20,110 nucleotides of DNA, taken from positions 1-20,110 of IMG/VR virus record IMGVR_UViG_3300042691_011931. The stretch is one strand, 5' to 3'. How positions within the stretch are numbered: the stretch's first letter is position 1; the number at the start of each line of letters is the position of its first letter. Source of the stretch: a virus. A program made the translations under genes and the position numbers. This document shows positions 1-5,672 of this stretch, one piece after another. The notes below the pieces were generated by a model. The model worked only from the letters and a program-made list of their open reading frames with translations. It was not told where the DNA came from and did no database searches.

Positions 1-75
1 GTAGTTTGCCCCAATACATTTTAAAGTTGTTATGTAAAACAACTCCTTGAGGTGGAGGTAAACCTTTTTTTTAAT
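1..75 (+). terminator. Tail of an upstream structured transcript with a possible terminator
   Basis: No gene is visible here. AGTTGTT (25-31) pairs perfectly with AACAACT (38-44) around a 6-nt loop. A short AGGT/ACCT hairpin (56-65) then runs into eight T residues (65-72), a weak factor-independent terminator shape. The upstream gene or RNA lies outside the window. The stem is only 4 bp, so the termination role is tentative. Confidence 0.35.
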
Positions 76-90
76 TAAAAACAACTAAAA
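75..90 (+). promoter_or_regulatory. Repeated gene-leader motif, copy 1
   Basis: TTAAAAACAACTAAAA lies just before the start codon at 94. An identical 16-mer occurs at 304-319 before the start at 329. A near copy at 3924-3938 precedes an ATG at 3946. The position suggests a leader or translation-initiation element, as A-rich leaders are common where Shine-Dalgarno sites are weak. It could also be part of a phage promoter. The function is inferred only from repetition and position. Confidence 0.4.
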
Positions 91-93
91 AAT

Positions 94-294
94 ATGAATG
101 ATATAATAGCTCAAAAATTATTAATATATATTGCTAATAATTTAATAACTGAATCAAGATTTTTAACACCTAATCCAAAAACAAGTGTTGAAGTAATAGG
201 ATTACTTGATAAAATAGCAGAATTAAGAGACATACCAAAAGAACAAAATGGTATTGAATTTAATCAAATAATGGATACATTAAAACAAATTTAA
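94..294 (+). CDS. Small hypothetical protein (66 aa)
   Basis: I do not recognise this protein. It has 66 residues, is probably soluble and mostly helical, has no signal peptide, and carries a proline break near residues 25-28 (LTPNPK). The ATG is 3 nt after the repeated leader motif at 75-90, which supports the start. It is followed after 34 nt by a lipoprotein-like gene with the same leader. It appears to be the first complete gene of an accessory cluster. Confidence 0.6.
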   Translation: MNDIIAQKLLIYIANNLITESRFLTPNPKTSVEVIGLLDKIAELRDIPKEQNGIEFNQIMDTLKQI

Positions 295-303
295 AATATT
301 AAA

Positions 304-319
304 TTAAAAACAACTAAAA
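304..319 (+). promoter_or_regulatory. Repeated gene-leader motif, copy 2
   Basis: This is an exact second copy of TTAAAAACAACTAAAA, 9 nt before the ATG at 329. Two exact 16-mers at gene starts within 250 bp suggest a shared leader or expression signal, although AT-rich composition makes partial matches cheap. Confidence 0.4.
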
Positions 320-328
320 TAAACAATT

Positions 329-748
329 ATGAAACAACAAACAAAAACTAAATTATTGTTAATAGGATTAATAATAATTTTACTAGCATCATGTGTACCA
401 GCAATAGCTCAAGATTCAGTTAATTTAGAATTATCTATTTTATTAGATAACAAAAAAGTTAATCAGAAATATGAGTTAATTTTAATTGATTCTAAAAATA
501 ATCAAACAATTTACAAAACTGTAGATTCTAAAGTTTTATTAGAATTAGAATTTAATAATGAATATGTTATAACAGTTAGTAGTCCTTACCATAATAGTAA
601 AACTATATATTTTAACACTAAAGCACCTAAAGAAAATTGGTATGTAATAACAACAATTGGATTAGATAGTGATGATAATTGTAATATTATTGCAGGTGGT
701 ATAAAATATAACAAAAAGTTAAAAACATTTCAAAAATATTTATTATAA
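329..748 (+). CDS. Putative exported protein or lipoprotein (139 aa)
   Basis: The N-terminus has a positively charged start (KQQTKTK), a hydrophobic stretch at about residues 9-20, and LLASC, which fits a type II signal-peptide lipobox with Cys22. An AIAQ sequence at about residues 25-28 could instead be a signal peptidase I site, so secreted versus lipid-anchored is undecided. The mature part (to residue 139) is Asn/Lys-rich with alternating hydrophobic residues suggesting beta strands; no family is recognised. A phage protein exported to the host envelope could act in superinfection exclusion or surface modification, but that is inference. Confidence 0.65.
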   Translation: MKQQTKTKLLLIGLIIILLASCVPAIAQDSVNLELSILLDNKKVNQKYELILIDSKNNQTIYKTVDSKVLLELEFNNEYVITVSSPYHNSKTIYFNTKAPKENWYVITTIGLDSDDNCNIIAGGIKYNKKLKTFQKYLL

Positions 749-933
749 ATATATTAATCAGAGTAACCTTTGTGATACTGATTATAACCTCGCCAAGATT
801 AGGTTAGACTTGGTCATATTAACAATAAGTTATCCTGAGAACAAATGTAGCCAAGGAAAATGGATCCTAACAAAAGGCAGATGTGTAGCTTGCCAAGACT
901 AAAGGGCACATATTAATCTTTAAATAAAATAAA
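749..933 (+). ncRNA. Gene-free structured region A, candidate ncRNA
   Basis: This stretch has no ORF and is visibly richer in G and C than the neighbouring genes. TAATCAG (755-761) pairs with CTGATTA (778-784). TAACCT (785-790) pairs with AGGTTA (801-806), and CCAAG (793-797) can pair with CTTGG (809-813), which crosses or competes with it. GGCA (876-879) pairs with TGCC (891-894) while ATGTG (881-885) pairs with CACAT (907-911), an H-type pseudoknot topology. It lies between two lipoprotein-like genes. It could be an independent ncRNA or the leader of the next gene; no known family is recognised. Confidence 0.4.
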
Positions 934-1347
934 ATGAAACAATTAATTTTAATTCTTACAATTATTACAATTGTATCTTGTAAAAAACAACAAACAATTA
1001 TACCTAATCAACAATCTACTACACCTACATGTGATAGTACTGAATGTTTAGGTTTATCAGCTAATGATTTCTTCACATTTAAAACTAATATCAATACAGA
1101 TACCGTATTAACAGGTAAAAAGATTAGAGCTACTTGGACAGGTGCATCAGATACTACAAAATATACTGATGGTATAATTGAAATTAAACATGAATACCGT
1201 ATTACAAGTAATCATATTAATTTAACTAATGTCATATCACCAGTAGAATTAAAGTTTTGGGCTAAACGTGGTGGTGCGCATCAAGGTATTGGATTAAAAT
1301 TTAAATCAGGTAAAAAAGCATCATTTTATAATGATAGATTACCTTAA
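934..1347 (+). CDS. Putative lipoprotein (137 aa)
   Basis: A short signal sequence (MKQLILILTIITIVSC) ends in a lipobox-like IVSC with Cys16, followed by KKQQ and a Gln/Thr/Pro-rich linker to about residue 35. The rest is a globular domain with strand-like segments (IEIKHEYRI, VELKFWAKRGG) and a pair of cysteines (Cys33, Cys38). No family is recognised. With the gene at 329 it makes two envelope-directed proteins in one small cluster. The start is clear because the signal peptide begins at the ATG. The function is unknown; a role in host surface change is possible. Confidence 0.65.
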   Translation: MKQLILILTIITIVSCKKQQTIIPNQQSTTPTCDSTECLGLSANDFFTFKTNINTDTVLTGKKIRATWTGASDTTKYTDGIIEIKHEYRITSNHINLTNVISPVELKFWAKRGGAHQGIGLKFKSGKKASFYNDRLP

Positions 1348-1438
1348 AATACTTAGTAGTTGTCCCTCTAATCAAAGGGCAGTATAATAGCGGACACTTA
1401 TGTACGAAACAGAACTATTATCGAGCATGAAACTACCA
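1348..1438 (+). ncRNA. Gene-free structured region B, candidate ncRNA
   Basis: GTAGTT (1356-1361) can close with AACTAC (1431-1436). Inside, ATAATAG (1384-1390) pairs with CTATTAT (1415-1421). TGTCC (1361-1365) can pair with GGACA (1392-1396), which crosses that helix and so gives pseudoknot topology. CCCT/AGGG (1364-1367/1376-1379) is a competing hairpin. A terminator follows at once, so this may be a discrete small RNA or a structured 3' end of the lipoprotein mRNA. No family is recognised. Confidence 0.4.
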
Positions 1439-1460
1439 AAAGGGTGCAAAGCCCTTTTTT
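1438..1460 (+). terminator. Factor-independent terminator
   Basis: An AAGGG/CCCTT hairpin (with an inner GC/GC pair and AAA loop) runs into TTTTTT. It follows the lipoprotein gene and structured region B and precedes the membrane-protein gene at 1472. This is one of the clearest intrinsic terminator shapes in the window. Confidence 0.65.
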
Positions 1461-1471
1461 AAATTAAAATT

Positions 1472-1654
1472 ATGAAAATATTTACAAAAATGTCAATAAT
1501 TGGAATATTAATAATATATTTATTAATTTCCTATGTATATTTAAATATAAATTTACTAACATGGAATCATGATACTAGAGTTATATTTGTAATACTTGTC
1601 ACAGGATGGATAGTTATATGTGGTATCATAGCCACAGCTATAATCAACAAATAA
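1472..1654 (+). CDS. Small membrane protein (60 aa)
   Basis: The protein is 60 residues with two predicted transmembrane helices, about residues 8-27 and 37-57, joined by a short polar loop containing NHDTR. No family is recognised. It starts 12 nt after the terminator T-run, so it probably has its own promoter or depends on readthrough. Size and topology resemble many phage inner-membrane accessory proteins; a role in lysis or exclusion cannot be decided from sequence. Confidence 0.6.
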   Translation: MKIFTKMSIIGILIIYLLISYVYLNINLLTWNHDTRVIFVILVTGWIVICGIIATAIINK

Positions 1655-1676
1655 ATTTATTAACCAAAAATCATAT

Positions 1677-1835
1677 ATGAAAAAAAACAAGTACAAAGAA
1701 TTAGAATGTTTATTTGCATGGGCTGCATTTTATTCAAATGGTAAAATTTTAGAAAGAGAAACTTTACCTAATCAAGGAAAATTTAATGTAGTTAAAAAAC
1801 AAATTGATAATTTAAAAAAAGAAATAATTGATTAA
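1677..1835 (+). CDS. Small hypothetical protein (52 aa)
   Basis: This short gene reads MKKNKYKELE onward and ends ...NLKKEIID with a TAA at 1833-1835. It is lysine-rich, with an aromatic patch (LFAWAAFY, residues 12-19) and a C-terminal amphipathic helix. It is supported by placement: it fills the gap between neighbours and its stop is one nucleotide before the ATG at 1837, the close spacing seen throughout the window. No family is recognised. Confidence 0.55.
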   Translation: MKKNKYKELECLFAWAAFYSNGKILERETLPNQGKFNVVKKQIDNLKKEIID

Positions 1836-1836
1836 C

Positions 1837-2115
1837 ATGGAAGATTATAAAAAAATACCAGTAAATGAAACATTAGAATATCTAATGAAACGTCATCAAA
1901 TTAACATGGAAATAAATGCTAACAAAGTATCTATTGATCGTGAAGTGTTTAAAAAAAATTCTTTAGAGAAAGAAGCTTTAAAAAAAGCTAAAAAAGAATA
2001 TTTATTAAATGTAAATACACAAAAATATTCTGATAGATTAAGTGAAACAATTCAAAAGATTGTAAAAGATCCTATTATCTGTGGTAATTTAATATTAATT
2101 GTTAAAAACAAATAA
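1837..2115 (+). CDS. Small hypothetical helical protein (92 aa)
   Basis: Ninety-two residues starting MEDYKKIPVN. A TTG at 1828 is in frame, but the ATG at 1837 sits right after the previous stop and is the more natural start. The middle (about residues 28-62) is lysine/glutamate-rich and probably a long helix or coiled coil. No conserved motif is recognised. Confidence 0.55.
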   Translation: MEDYKKIPVNETLEYLMKRHQINMEINANKVSIDREVFKKNSLEKEALKKAKKEYLLNVNTQKYSDRLSETIQKIVKDPIICGNLILIVKNK

Positions 2116-2136
2116 TATTTAAAATATTTTCTTGGC

Positions 2137-2403
2137 ATGAAAATACACCTGAATAGTCTAATCCAGCTAAATGTCTACGGTAATAATAAATGGATTATAT
2201 GGGGGCGTCATGGTAAGAATGTGGTTAAAGTTTATAATAAGCAAGTATTGCATTACCTATTAACTCGTGCAATTAATAAATTAGTAGGTAAAAGAATAAT
2301 TGGCAACAATGATTCAAAACTAGGAACTATCCTAGACTTAAGACATGCTTTAGCTAACAATATGTTAGTTAAGACAGAAGAGTTAGAACTTCAAGCAGCT
2401 TAA
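2137..2403 (+). CDS. Small hypothetical protein (88 aa)
   Basis: Eighty-eight residues; the first half looks beta-rich with NKWIIWGRHGKNVV, then a basic helical segment around residues 41-52. It is better balanced in codon use than its neighbours. No family is recognised. Its TAA is followed directly by a 6-bp hairpin with a GAAA loop (2404-2419), which may mark the 3' end or begin the structured RNA region. Confidence 0.55.
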   Translation: MKIHLNSLIQLNVYGNNKWIIWGRHGKNVVKVYNKQVLHYLLTRAINKLVGKRIIGNNDSKLGTILDLRHALANNMLVKTEELELQAA

Positions 2404-2448
2404 GTTAGAGAAATCTAACAAATCCATGTAGTTGTAACAACCAGGATT
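2404..2448 (+). ncRNA. Paired hairpins opening the 529-nt gene-free RNA region
   Basis: GTTAGA (2404-2409) and TCTAAC (2414-2419) form a perfect stem capped by a GAAA tetraloop. AATCC (2421-2425) pairs with GGATT (2444-2448), enclosing GTTG/CAAC (2431-2434/2438-2441). These hairpins begin immediately after the stop codon. They are the first part of 2404-2931, which holds no protein gene but contains structured and tRNA-like elements listed separately. Confidence 0.4.
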
Positions 2449-2492
2449 GTATGGTTAAATAACAGAGTTTATTTGTTCTTATAGAAAAACAT

Positions 2493-2586
2493 CTCGGCGT
2501 GTTAAGTAGGCCGTCCACTTAACTAAACTTGAAGAAAGTTATAAACAATAATCATGTTAACGCGAGTTCGACTCTCGCCGCCTCCA
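2493..2586 (+). tRNA. tRNA-like sequence, type II shape, degenerate or unusual
   Basis: The 3' end is textbook: T-stem GCGAG/CTCGC around TTCGACT (2562-2578), then CGCCTCC as acceptor 3' strand and A2586 as discriminator. Upstream, TTAAG/CTTAA can form a D-like stem, AACTT/AAGTT an anticodon-like stem, and AACA/TGTT a long variable arm, as in Ser or Leu tRNAs. The 5' acceptor strand (CTCGGCG, 2493-2499) pairs at only four of seven positions, and the anticodon-like loop lacks a clear U33. It may be a decayed tRNA, a tRNA mimic, or a molecule with an unusual 5' partner. Identity not assigned. Confidence 0.4.
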
Positions 2587-2619
2587 CTTAAATATACAGA
2601 GATTAAACTTTTGTATAAA

Positions 2620-2694
2620 TATTAGGTGAGTCCGTAATAGGAACTTTAAATGATTAACTACCGTATGGATGGGTTATGCCGATACAGCCTAATA
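2620..2694 (+). ncRNA. Recurrent AGGTG/CAGCCT structured RNA motif, copy at 2620
   Basis: TATTAGG (2620-2626) pairs with CCTAATA (2688-2694). AGGTG sits at the 5' inner edge and ACAGCCT at the 3' inner edge. An imperfect hairpin AGTCC/GGAACT and then TTAAATG follow the AGGTG. The same frame is present at 11651-11720 and 19971-20050. This copy lies inside the long gene-free RNA region rather than directly before a start codon. No known riboswitch or ribozyme family is recognised. Confidence 0.45.
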
Positions 2695-2795
2695 CTCGGT
2701 GTACCTAGAGAATAAATTGGTACTATTGGTCTCTGAAGAAAAGGGAACACGGTTAGCTGCAAGATAAGCTATGACTGATGGAAAGACATCATTAC
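2695..2795 (+). ncRNA. Structured gene-free stretch between RNA motif and tRNA-like element
   Basis: GTACC/GGTAC and AGAG/CTCT can interleave to give a pseudoknot, followed by TAGCT/AGCTA and GATG/CATC hairpins. No ORF of note is seen. It may belong to the same transcript as the flanking structured elements; no family is recognised. Confidence 0.3.
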
Positions 2796-2912
2796 AGGGT
2801 AATGGAAACATAAATACTAGTTGGTGTGGTCCAGGATGCAACTTTTAGTTAGTTAATATAACCGTTAGGTGTTCACAACTGATTGCCGTAAGTTCAAATC
2901 TTACTTACCCTA
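2796..2912 (+). tRNA. tRNA-like sequence with oversized body (117 nt)
   Basis: AGGGTAA (2796-2802) is exactly complementary to TTACCCT (2905-2911). A perfect T-arm, GTAAG/CTTAC around TTCAAAT (2888-2904), precedes the 3' strand and A2912 is a discriminator-like base. The body between is about 25-40 nt longer than in a normal tRNA, and no convincing anticodon arm can be drawn. It contains TAGGTGTT, also present in the odd part of the tRNA at 4173-4262. It could be a tRNA with an insertion or a tRNA-like RNA. Identity not assigned. Confidence 0.4.
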
Positions 2913-2931
2913 CAAAATAAATTAAAATAAT

Positions 2932-3273
2932 ATGATAAAAAGATTTTATAAAGAAAAAGATGGTAAATGGTATGTGGATCTTCCTGAATGGACTGGGTCT
3001 AAATCTGAATTACAAATGGTAGGTGGTGCTGATACAATGTTAGATATTATTGCAGAAGATGATAATGAAGTTTATTTACAATTATCTACTGAAAAATCAG
3101 AAGGTTTTGATATATTACAATTTATGCATTTAGCAACAGATTATGAAAACGGAGCATTTTATCATATGCCTGAATATAATGGATTTAAATTTGATCTTAA
3201 GATTTGGCTCTGTGATGTAACTCTCTTCGTTTTTAAAGAATTCCCTAAAAGTATTTATATTAAGAAATATTAA
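2932..3273 (+). CDS. Phage-type conserved protein, DUF6717-like (113 aa)
   Basis: The text GKWYVDLPEWTGSK (residues 12-25), GGADTMLDII (31-40) and a C-terminal WLCDVTLFVFKEFPKSIY resemble a small family found in phages and bacteria that I recall as DUF6717; that assignment is from memory. The protein is 113 residues and soluble, and its biochemical role is unknown. It starts 19 nt after the tRNA-like element and stands alone between two structured RNA regions. Confidence 0.7.
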   Translation: MIKRFYKEKDGKWYVDLPEWTGSKSELQMVGGADTMLDIIAEDDNEVYLQLSTEKSEGFDILQFMHLATDYENGAFYHMPEYNGFKFDLKIWLCDVTLFVFKEFPKSIYIKKY

Positions 3274-3427
3274 GTTTATCTATTCTTTAAAAATAGATTG
3301 GTGGATCCTAATCATAAATTGGTTAGACTCTATATAGTAAAGTTATTGTACTGGTGTAAAAATGACTCATTTGGATGAGGTAAACACATTACTATATTAA
3401 ATTAATTAATAATCTAAAACTAAGAAC
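3274..3427 (+). ncRNA. Gene-free structured region D, candidate ncRNA
   Basis: Four clear helices are seen: TCTATT/AATAGA (3279-3284/3292-3297), CTAATC/GGTTAG (3308-3313/3321-3326), a 9-bp ATATAGTAA/TTACTATAT (3332-3340/3389-3397), and inside it CTCAT/ATGAG capped by TTGG (3366-3379). The first hairpin is followed by TTGGTGGAT, which resembles TTTGTGGAT after a similar small hairpin at 6461-6478. No protein gene is seen. It may be a separate RNA or the 5' leader of the gene at 3428. Confidence 0.45.
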
Positions 3428-3919
3428 ATGAGCACGTTAAAGAAATGTCAAGTAGTTATGCTTTCTACTAATGAAAAAAGTAATATAAGCTTAGGTGATT
3501 CTGGTAAAGGATTAATATATCATACTCATACTAAACCAGAATATGATAAAAGAACTTATCAACATCTATATATTTTATCAGATGATGAAATTAAAGAAGG
3601 TGACTGGTGTTTGTTTAAACAAATAATTGGTTCTGAATATAAGTTATGTAAAATAACTTATAAATTTGGGAATCAACTAACTTCGTTATTAGAAAATGGT
3701 AATAAACAAGAAGAAGCTTCTCAGTATTATAAAAAAATCATTGCTACTACTGATGAGTCTTTAGGTTTACCTCAACCATCTCAATCATTTATTGAAAAAT
3801 TTGTAGAAGAGTATAATAAAGGTAATGTGATTACTGAAGTGATTTGGGACTGTCTTCATAATATAGAAGGCTCATTTAATAGAGAAAAATTAACTAAATG
3901 GATTAAAGAAAATTTATAA
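3428..3919 (+). CDS. Conserved Bacteroidetes-phage protein of unknown function (163 aa)
   Basis: The region YQHLYILSDDEIKEGDW (about residues 39-55) and the later KKIIATTDESLGLPQPSQSF (about residues 101-120) are word patterns I recall from many small proteins in Bacteroidetes phages; the molecular function is unknown. The C-terminal part (FIEKFVEEYNKG) is helical. There is no signal peptide or membrane segment. The ATG follows structured region D. Confidence in the gene is high, in any function low. Confidence 0.75.
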   Translation: MSTLKKCQVVMLSTNEKSNISLGDSGKGLIYHTHTKPEYDKRTYQHLYILSDDEIKEGDWCLFKQIIGSEYKLCKITYKFGNQLTSLLENGNKQEEASQYYKKIIATTDESLGLPQPSQSFIEKFVEEYNKGNVITEVIWDCLHNIEGSFNREKLTKWIKENL

Positions 3920-3923
3920 AATA

Positions 3924-3938
3924 TTAAAACAACTAAAC
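3924..3938 (+). promoter_or_regulatory. Near-copy of the repeated leader motif
   Basis: TTAAAACAACTAAAC matches the 16-mer leader at 75-90 and 304-319 with one A deleted and a changed last base. As with those copies, an ATG follows within 10 nt (3946). It is the main reason to consider the short reading frame there. Confidence 0.35.
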
Positions 3939-3945
3939 AGTAATT

Positions 3946-4017
3946 ATGCAGACCACGTTAAAAAAAGCGATTTTGTGGAGGCGTAAATACAAAGCCCTAA
4001 GAAATATCGGGAGGTAG
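3946..4017 (+). CDS. Possible micro-ORF (23 aa, basic) in structured region E
   Basis: An ATG placed like those after the repeated leader motif opens a 23-codon frame, MQTTLKKAIL onward, ending at TAG. The peptide is very basic (several Lys and Arg). Against coding: the stretch is richer in G and C than local genes, uses the rare TAG stop, and continues into folded sequence with CCAC/GTGG pairing. It could equally be an RNA whose start resembles a gene leader. The rest of 3920-4080 holds no other gene. Confidence 0.25.
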   Translation: MQTTLKKAILWRRKYKALRNIGR

Positions 4018-4080
4018 AGACGAGGTTGAGTATCCTACTTAGAAGGCAGTCAGTTGTTTTTAAAAATATAAATAAATAAA

Positions 4081-4162
4081 GCCTCTGTGTTGGAATTGGC
4101 AGACATCAATGACTTAGGATCATTGGTCGAAAGGCGTGTGGGTTCGAGTCCCATCCCGGGTA
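4081..4162 (+). tRNA. tRNA-Leu(UAG), acceptor stem imperfect
   Basis: The anticodon stem AATGA/TCATT holds loop CTTAGGA, so the anticodon is UAG (leucine CUA). TTGGAATTGGCAGACA is a typical Leu D-arm, TGGTCGAAAGGCG a typical type II variable arm, and GTGGG TTCGAGT CCCAT the T-arm. The 3' strand is CCCGGGT with discriminator A4162; CCA is not encoded. The 5' strand GCCTCTG should be close to GCCCGGG: positions 5 and 6 face C and cannot pair, and pairs 1 and 4 are wobbles. The tRNA may be decaying or need repair of the acceptor. Confidence 0.8.
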
Positions 4163-4172
4163 CAAATTATTT

Positions 4173-4262
4173 AGTCAGGTATCTCAAATGGTTAGAGTAC
4201 AGAATAGGTGTTAATTCACTGAGGGAAAGCTGAGGTTACAGGTTCGAATCCTGTCCTGACTA
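4173..4262 (+). tRNA. tRNA, possibly Asn(GUU), with enlarged anticodon region
   Basis: The acceptor stem AGTCAGG/CCTGACT is perfect, the D-arm CTC/GAG encloses AAATGGTTA, and the T-arm ACAGG TTCGAAT CCTGT is canonical, preceded by a normal variable loop AGGTT. Between D-arm and variable loop about 16 extra nucleotides break the anticodon arm. GTGTTAA resembles an Asn loop with anticodon GUU, with CAGAA/TTC..CTG as a bulged stem. CTGAGG appears twice (4219-4224 and 4230-4235), suggesting a local duplication. The anticodon assignment is tentative. Confidence 0.6.
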
Positions 4263-4297
4263 CTAAATTAAATATAAACTAATTAAAAACTATTATT

Positions 4298-4663
4298 ATG
4301 CAAAATGAAATTATTACATTTGAAACAGCTAAACTAGCTAATGAAAAAGAATTTAATATATCTCAAGATTCTGGATATGAATTAAATGGTAAATATTTTG
4401 ATAATTCACAAGATTATGATGGTTGTAAATTTGGTTATTGTAAAGAAATTTATCTAGCCCCAACTCAATCATTATTACAACGTTGGTTAAGAGAAATTCA
4501 TAAAATTCATTTAACTATAACTTCAATTTCTCAAGAATCTTGGCAATGTCATATTACTAAAAAAGGCGATAGTTTAGGTAAAAATTACATTGAAGATGCT
4601 TATACTTACGAACAAGCTTTGGAAGAAGGACTTTATGAAGCACTTAAATTAATCAAAAATTAA
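4298..4663 (+). CDS. Conserved Bacteroidetes-phage protein of unknown function (121 aa)
   Basis: ITFETAKLANEKEF (residues 5-18) and YLAPTQSLLQRWLREIHKIH (about residues 52-71) match a pattern I recall as recurrent in Bacteroidetes phage genomes, with no assigned biochemical role. The C-terminal YTYEQALEEGLYEALKLI is a helix typical of this type. The protein is soluble. It is the first gene after the tRNA pair and is followed after 13 nt by the next small gene, so it likely opens the operon of small genes leading to the polymerase. Confidence 0.75.
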   Translation: MQNEIITFETAKLANEKEFNISQDSGYELNGKYFDNSQDYDGCKFGYCKEIYLAPTQSLLQRWLREIHKIHLTITSISQESWQCHITKKGDSLGKNYIEDAYTYEQALEEGLYEALKLIKN

Positions 4664-4676
4664 TAAAAAAAACACT

Positions 4677-5003
4677 ATGAACAAAACATTAGACAAGTAT
4701 TGCAAGTATTTATATTTTTGGAATGGTAAACCTACAACATTAGGTCAATTATCTAATTTTCAATTAGAATCAATATTAAAATTTATAAATAAATATCCTC
4801 AAGGGTTATTAAATGGTTATTCTAAAAGAAGTTATTATGAAGCTGTGGAATATATTATTCAATGTAGATTAAATTCTAGTAATCATTTATTAAAAAGATT
4901 AGAAGCTAATCATGCTAACAAAGCTGAACTTAAAGGTGAACAACTTACAAATAGTATTATTAATTCGATGTTAAAAACAGAAAAACAATATGAAAGAAAC
5001 TAA
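4677..5003 (+). CDS. Small hypothetical protein (108 aa)
   Basis: One hundred and eight residues, predicted mostly helical, basic, with a Tyr-rich N-terminus (YCKYLYFW) and a Lys/Glu-rich tail. No family is recognised. It is packed between genes with a 13-nt gap upstream and one nucleotide before the favoured start of the next gene. Confidence 0.6.
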   Translation: MNKTLDKYCKYLYFWNGKPTTLGQLSNFQLESILKFINKYPQGLLNGYSKRSYYEAVEYIIQCRLNSSNHLLKRLEANHANKAELKGEQLTNSIINSMLKTEKQYERN

Positions 5004-5004
5004 T

Positions 5005-5343
5005 ATGGAGTTAAAAGATATAAAAGCTGATAATTATTATGTAGCTTATTATTATAATGAACCCTATCCTGTTGTTATTAAAGCATACGAAGATGGTAAT
5101 TTTACTTATTCTAAAGGTGTCGCGCGTAGAAGAGAGAAAAATTATTATTATTATAATGGTAATTCATTTTCTTGTGATAAAAATATTAGATTAGCAACAG
5201 AAGAAGAAATTCATTGGTTAAATTGTTGTATTGAACAACATAAATTTATTAAATATGATGAAGCTATGTTAACTTTTGAAAAATTTATTAAATCTACTGA
5301 AAATTTAGAATTAATTTATAAACGTTTATTGAACGTCATATGA
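5005..5343 (+). CDS. Small phage protein, paralogue family with YK(R/K)LLN tail (112 aa)
   Basis: The favoured start is the ATG at 5005, one nucleotide after the preceding stop; an in-frame ATG at 4990 would add five residues and overlap that gene. The protein has an aromatic N-terminal half (YYVAYYYNEPYPVV), RLATEEEIHWL near the middle, and ends LELIYKRLLNVI. The gene at 5340 has RLATPEEKHHL at the same place and a LEFIYKKLLNL end, and the gene at 5904 ends LENIYKKLLNMV. This suggests duplication and divergence. The function is unknown. Its TGA overlaps the next ATG. Confidence 0.7.
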   Translation: MELKDIKADNYYVAYYYNEPYPVVIKAYEDGNFTYSKGVARRREKNYYYYNGNSFSCDKNIRLATEEEIHWLNCCIEQHKFIKYDEAMLTFEKFIKSTENLELIYKRLLNVI

Positions 5344-5672
5344 TAAAAGAAGAAAATTTAATAATAGGTGAATATTATTATTCAAAAGATTATAATGGTG
5401 TTAAAAATAATAATTTTATATTTAAATATTTAGGAGATATTAATGATTGCCCATATATAACTTGTAAAGTTAATACAAAAACACATATTTATCATAATGG
5501 AGTATTTACAAATAATATAACTAGATTAGCTACACCTGAAGAAAAACATCATTTAGATATTTGTATGCTTTTTAATAAATACATTTCATTTGAAGAAACT
5601 ATGGAAAGTTTTATTAAAAAAGATGAATCTAAAGAACTTGAATTTATTTATAAAAAACTATTAAACTTATGA
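5340..5672 (+). CDS. Small phage protein, paralogue of the preceding gene (110 aa)
   Basis: It starts within the ATGA overlap with the upstream gene. Shared features with the protein at 5005 are the Tyr-rich N-terminal part, the RLATPEEKHHL segment in the second half, and the LEFIYKKLLNL end. Same strand, adjacent, same length class: a tandem duplicate in all likelihood. There is no catalytic motif or membrane segment. Its TGA overlaps the start of the next gene, so translation is probably coupled. Confidence 0.7.
   Translation: MIKEENLIIGEYYYSKDYNGVKNNNFIFKYLGDINDCPYITCKVNTKTHIYHNGVFTNNITRLATPEEKHHLDICMLFNKYISFEETMESFIKKDESKELEFIYKKLLNL

Noticed and set aside
2620-2650. Hammerhead-like text (TGAGTCCG then AGGAAC)
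   Set aside because: It lacks the CTGANGA and GAAA core, and the stem has a bulge. The recurrent-motif reading explains it better.
2404-2912. tmRNA
   Set aside because: The T-arm ends fit, but no GATTCGAC-type 5' domain and no tag reading frame ending like ALAA could be found.
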